Translations under genes and position numbers: made by a program | Shown: positions 61,470 through 64,000 of the stretch, one piece after another | How positions within the stretch are numbered: position 1 is the first letter of the stretch | Layout of the letters: the number at the start of each line of letters is the position of its first letter | From: Actinomycetota bacterium | GTDB taxonomy: Bacteria > Actinomycetota > UBA4738 > HRBIN12 | Assembly: GCA_040881665.1 (NCBI GenBank) | Contig: JBBECT010000006.1 | Coordinates: 42,462 to 106,461, forward strand | Length of the DNA: 64,000 nt | Direction: 5' to 3' | The notes under the pieces: generated by a model | Databases searched by the model: none | Told to the model about the DNA's origin: nothing | What the model saw: the letters and a program-made list of their open reading frames with translations, nothing else

Positions 61470-62423
61470 CTACTCGCCTTCGGTCAAGAGCCTCTCGAGG
61501 AGTGTCTTGACTAAGCGGCGCAGTTCCCCGTAGACCGCGGAGATCTCAGTTGCTGAGCGCCCAATGTGTGAGAGGTCGCTCCGGGCATCGTAGCAATCGG
61601 ATGCAAATCTGCCTGCCGGCTTGCCATCGAAGTATTCCCCGTCCGGAATGTGGCGCTTGACCACCCCTCGGATGGCGCTTCCTATCGATTCCTTCTTTAG
61701 ATCCTGCAACGAACCCACTAGAGATCTTGCAGACTCTGCATCAGATTCGGGAGCGGTGCTGATGTGGAGGTTGGTCTGTGCGATGAACGAGTCGATGAGA
61801 TCGATGAGCGTCTCAGGCCGGTCCTCCCGAGTGGAGAGGACCTCCACCGCCGTCACCAGATTCAAGAATCGAGCTCGATCGGACGCTTCGTGATCTGTAA
61901 GGAAATAGAGGTCGATGGCTAACGAGAGATCCCCGGCGAGAACCCCGCGGGATGTTAGCTCGTGAATCAGCAGATCGGTGAACTGATTCAAGGGCGAGCT
62001 CACGTAGCCGCCAGTGAAGCTGATACTGAGTACTTTGACGGGGACCTCTCCCTCCTCGTATACATCGAGCCCGTCAAACCGACCTCGCAAGATCAGTCCC
62101 TCTTCCGCTGCCTTGTCTTTCAGGTAGTCGGACGGGCCCCCTGTACTCTCGTCTCTCCCCAGGTCAAGCGCCACGCCAGTCGCCACTCCCACTGCCCGGA
62201 GGGCAGAGCGAGCCTTCTCACCCGCCTCTGTCGCGGTCGCTTCCGACTCGAACCCCCTTGCGATTGCTATTAGCTCCGTCGGCATCGCTGGCCCTGACTG
62301 GGTGATAAAGAGCTCGATCGGAACCACGCCCTCTGGAGCTATCACCAGTGGGCTGTCGTGATCCCCGGGGAGCAAGAAGCGGTTCGGAGTAGTGGTGGCT
62401 CGAAGTCGGAACGTAAAGGGCAT
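61470..62423 (-). CDS. HEPN-type protein (ApeA/abortive-infection-like C-terminus)
   Basis: 317 residues. N-terminal ~170 residues form an unrecognised beta-rich domain; from about 180 helices follow with ARFLNLVTAVEVLS and, near the end, R281-x4-H286 (ARSDLSHIG), the HEPN RNase signature. HEPN proteins often cut RNA in phage defence or toxin systems. No partner antitoxin is adjacent. The TEGE C-terminus is intact. Confidence 0.55.
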   Translation of the reverse strand: MPFTFRLRATTTPNRFLLPGDHDSPLVIAPEGVVPIELFITQSGPAMPTELIAIARGFESEATATEAGEKARSALRAVGVATGVALDLGRDESTGGPSDYLKDKAAEEGLILRGRFDGLDVYEEGEVPVKVLSISFTGGYVSSPLNQFTDLLIHELTSRGVLAGDLSLAIDLYFLTDHEASDRARFLNLVTAVEVLSTREDRPETLIDLIDSFIAQTNLHISTAPESDAESARSLVGSLQDLKKESIGSAIRGVVKRHIPDGEYFDGKPAGRFASDCYDARSDLSHIGRSATEISAVYGELRRLVKTLLERLLTEGE

Positions 62424-62451
62424 GCTTCAACGACTACGTTCTATTCGAGTC

Positions 62452-62937
62452 TCACGAAAGATCTCGTCTCGGCGGCGTCTGCGAAAGGGAGTTCTCCGTC
62501 TTCTGTTCCCCTGCGAAGAGTCCAAGGAATCCGGCAACCATCGCTAGCACAGAACCAGTGCCCAAAATCCAAATGCCGCTGCCGACCGAGGCCACTCCGA
62601 ATTCGCCGGCCGTCGACGTAAAGGATGCCACCCGATTCTGTACCTCGTCGTAGTTGACCCAAGCCGTTCCCAAACCGATGAGCCCGCCGATCAGTCCTAG
62701 TACGAAGACGCCCGCATGGTCGAGCTGAATCAGACCGAGCACACCCAACAGCGCGACGACGATCCCGACCACGAGCGTGATCACTCCGTCTCCGCCTCCA
62801 TCGATTCCGGAGCGAGAGACGGTGCCGACAAACGCAGCGGTTGCGCTGACCCAGGGCAGGAGAGACCCGGCGACGATCAGGGCTCCGGCGACGATCAGGG
62901 CGATCGAAGCGAGTTGGCGTTTTGGATTGGTAGCCAT
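62452..62937 (-). CDS. hypothetical four-span membrane protein
   Basis: 161 residues with about four hydrophobic segments (starting ASIALIVAGALIVAGSLLPW). Small polar loops with Gly/Asp, ending in a polar tail. ATG at 62937 directly precedes the first membrane segment; an ATG at 63006 is possible. No ribosome site seen. Unknown function. Confidence 0.6.
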   Translation of the reverse strand: MATNPKRQLASIALIVAGALIVAGSLLPWVSATAAFVGTVSRSGIDGGGDGVITLVVGIVVALLGVLGLIQLDHAGVFVLGLIGGLIGLGTAWVNYDEVQNRVASFTSTAGEFGVASVGSGIWILGTGSVLAMVAGFLGLFAGEQKTENSLSQTPPRRDLS

Positions 62938-63101
62938 TTGTCTTGGGAGGCATGTTGCCCCAAGGCAATCTTGCAAGTCCAGCCCAAAAGCAGCGGCTGT
63001 GCCCATTCAAGTTGACAGGACGCACAGCTGGGCGATGATGGAATGGAGGGGACGACCGTCACCGCCCTTTTTCCCCTCGGATCTGCGAGCGACTCCCAAT
63101 C

Positions 63102-63716
63102 TCATCCCCGGGAGTCACTCGTGCCCGAATGGTGCCAGGCCTCGACCCCTTCCTTCACAGCGAGACCTGCGATGGCCAAGGCTGCCAGCGGATCTGCCCA
63201 CCACCACGAGACAACGGAGTTCAACAGTAGCCCACCCAGGAGGATCGCGGACAAATAGGAGCACAGCAGCGTCTCGGTTGCGTCGGCCATAAGAGTGGCG
63301 CTCCCCAGCTGCTTCCCCGTACGTCGCTTCGCAAGCACAAGAACTGGCATCACGACGAGTGACACGATCGAGAGCACGATCCCGACAAGGGACGAGTCCG
63401 GCTCGCTTGATGCGGTGAGGTCGCGAATCGCCTCCACAGACACATAGGCAGCAAGGACGAAGAAGGACACAGCGATCAGCCGGAGCGCGAGACGCTCTCG
63501 TTCCTCCGAGGGGTCGCCTTTGAACTCCCAGATGACGACTGAGGCAGCGAAGACTTCGATGAGCGAGTCGAGACCAAAGGCGACGAGCGCGATCGAGCCA
63601 GCGGCGAGTCCAGCGCCAATCGCCACGACGGCTTCGATCACGTTCCATGCGACGGTCAGGTATTCGAGACGCAGCCCTCGACGTCTGAGAACGGTCTGCG
63701 CCTCTGCGGAGATCAT
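63102..63716 (-). CDS. cation-diffusion-facilitator-like transporter
   Basis: 204 residues, about six membrane segments. D50 and E54 in GLDSLIEVFA, and the MADATETLLCSYLS motif later, correspond to the metal-binding D/H positions of CDF proteins. The C-terminal cytoplasmic domain is missing, so it is a short form. ATG at 63716 has GGAG 10 bases upstream; the longer upstream frame is not needed. Confidence 0.7.
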   Translation of the reverse strand: MISAEAQTVLRRRGLRLEYLTVAWNVIEAVVAIGAGLAAGSIALVAFGLDSLIEVFAASVVIWEFKGDPSEERERLALRLIAVSFFVLAAYVSVEAIRDLTASSEPDSSLVGIVLSIVSLVVMPVLVLAKRRTGKQLGSATLMADATETLLCSYLSAILLGGLLLNSVVSWWWADPLAALAIAGLAVKEGVEAWHHSGTSDSRG

Positions 63717-63957
63717 CGGATGAACACTCCATCCACAACTTGCGGGCTGTTGACTACGAGTTCCACGACAGCACGAGGATACGGAGAAAGCCTTGTGTAG
63801 GCTCCCGAGTAGAGTACCGGCGACCCGATCCCGAGACACCCGATGCACCTAACGCTTGAGGGGGGACACCCGGAATGCGCATGGTGACGGGCAGAGTCTT
63901 GCTCACGTGATCCTGGCCTCCCTATCCGGTCCACGACGTCTTTGTTAGGGTGCCGAC
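63717..63957. other. non-coding gap before the right edge
   Basis: No gene can be supported. A TAGGGT box at 63946-63951 lies 6 bases before an ATG at 63958 on the plus strand. Otherwise nothing distinct. Confidence 0.5.
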
Positions 63958-64000
63958 ATGAGTCGCCAGCCGCTTGGACGAGTGACTTGTCTTGTTGCTG
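63958..64000 (+). CDS. possible gene start running off the right edge
   Basis: ATG followed by 13 further codons (SRQPLGRVTCLVA) to the window end. A leaderless-type TAGGGT box precedes it. Too short to identify. Confidence 0.3.
   Translation, partial: MSRQPLGRVTCLVA

Noticed and set aside
1..64000. CRISPR arrays, rRNA genes, intact tRNA genes and insertion sequences
   Set aside because: I looked for repeated spacers, conserved rRNA segments, full cloverleaf patterns and transposase frames and saw none.

Overview
The window is GC-rich, densely coded bacterial chromosome, most likely from an Actinomycetota lineage outside the mycolate group. The support is synteny: thrS / HIT phosphorylase / CDP-alcohol phosphatidyltransferase / PatA-like acyltransferase / PimA-like mannosyltransferase, then pdxS-pdxT-yebC-ruvCAB-yajC-secDF-apt-relA, and mltG-ruvX-alaS-DUF948. 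This order is familiar from actinobacteria. A complete type IV pilus locus is less usual there. I cannot place it below phylum, and a metagenome-assembled genome is possible.

Layout. From 1 to about 19 kb the minus strand reads aroE, a type IV pilus locus (pilB, pilT, pilC, pilin, three minor pilins, prepilin peptidase, a BldC-type HTH protein, pilMNO and a PilP-position protein), then aroC-aroK-aroB-aroQ and a partial Xaa-Pro peptidase. The pilus genes are nested inside the shikimate gene set. From 18 to 31 kb are mltG, ruvX, alaS, two small membrane proteins, rarA, aspS, hisS, an MBL hydrolase, dtd and relA. Between relA and apt sits a decayed toxin-antitoxin module: an intact ribbon-helix-helix antitoxin, a strong promoter with tandem operator repeats, and a truncated Doc/Fic toxin. 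From 31.6 to 43 kb come apt, secF, secD, an HD hydrolase, yajC, ruvBAC, a Kef-type antiporter on the opposite strand, yebC, pdxT and pdxS. From 42 to 57 kb are a DUF3048 protein, HtpX, LemA, the phosphatidylinositol-mannoside genes, an EF-G paralogue and a secreted RTX protein on the plus strand, HIT, thrS and a MacB-like ABC exporter.

From 57 kb on the sequence is accessory. A 3' fragment of a tRNA is fused to a truncated phage tape-measure gene. It is followed by a 110-base element with three interlocking perfect inverted repeats, an HK97-type capsid gene, two small genes and a P27-type small terminase. No integrase, large terminase or portal gene is present. Beyond the phage remnant are a PD-(D/E)XK nuclease-like gene, a HEPN-type gene, small membrane proteins and a cation-efflux transporter. 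These look like a defence or transfer island.

The core genes are packed in translationally coupled runs with 1- or 4-base stop/start overlaps. Several run-initiating genes (ruvC, alaS, thrS, aroC, perhaps rarA) have a TAnnnT box 6 to 8 bases before the start codon and no Shine-Dalgarno sequence, which suggests leaderless transcripts. The most unusual points are five Cys-pair repeats inserted in SecD, the pseudoknot-like element in the phage remnant, the loss of metal-binding aspartates in the PgsA homologue, the tRNA/tape-measure junction, and a minor pilin carrying PKD and fibronectin-like modules.
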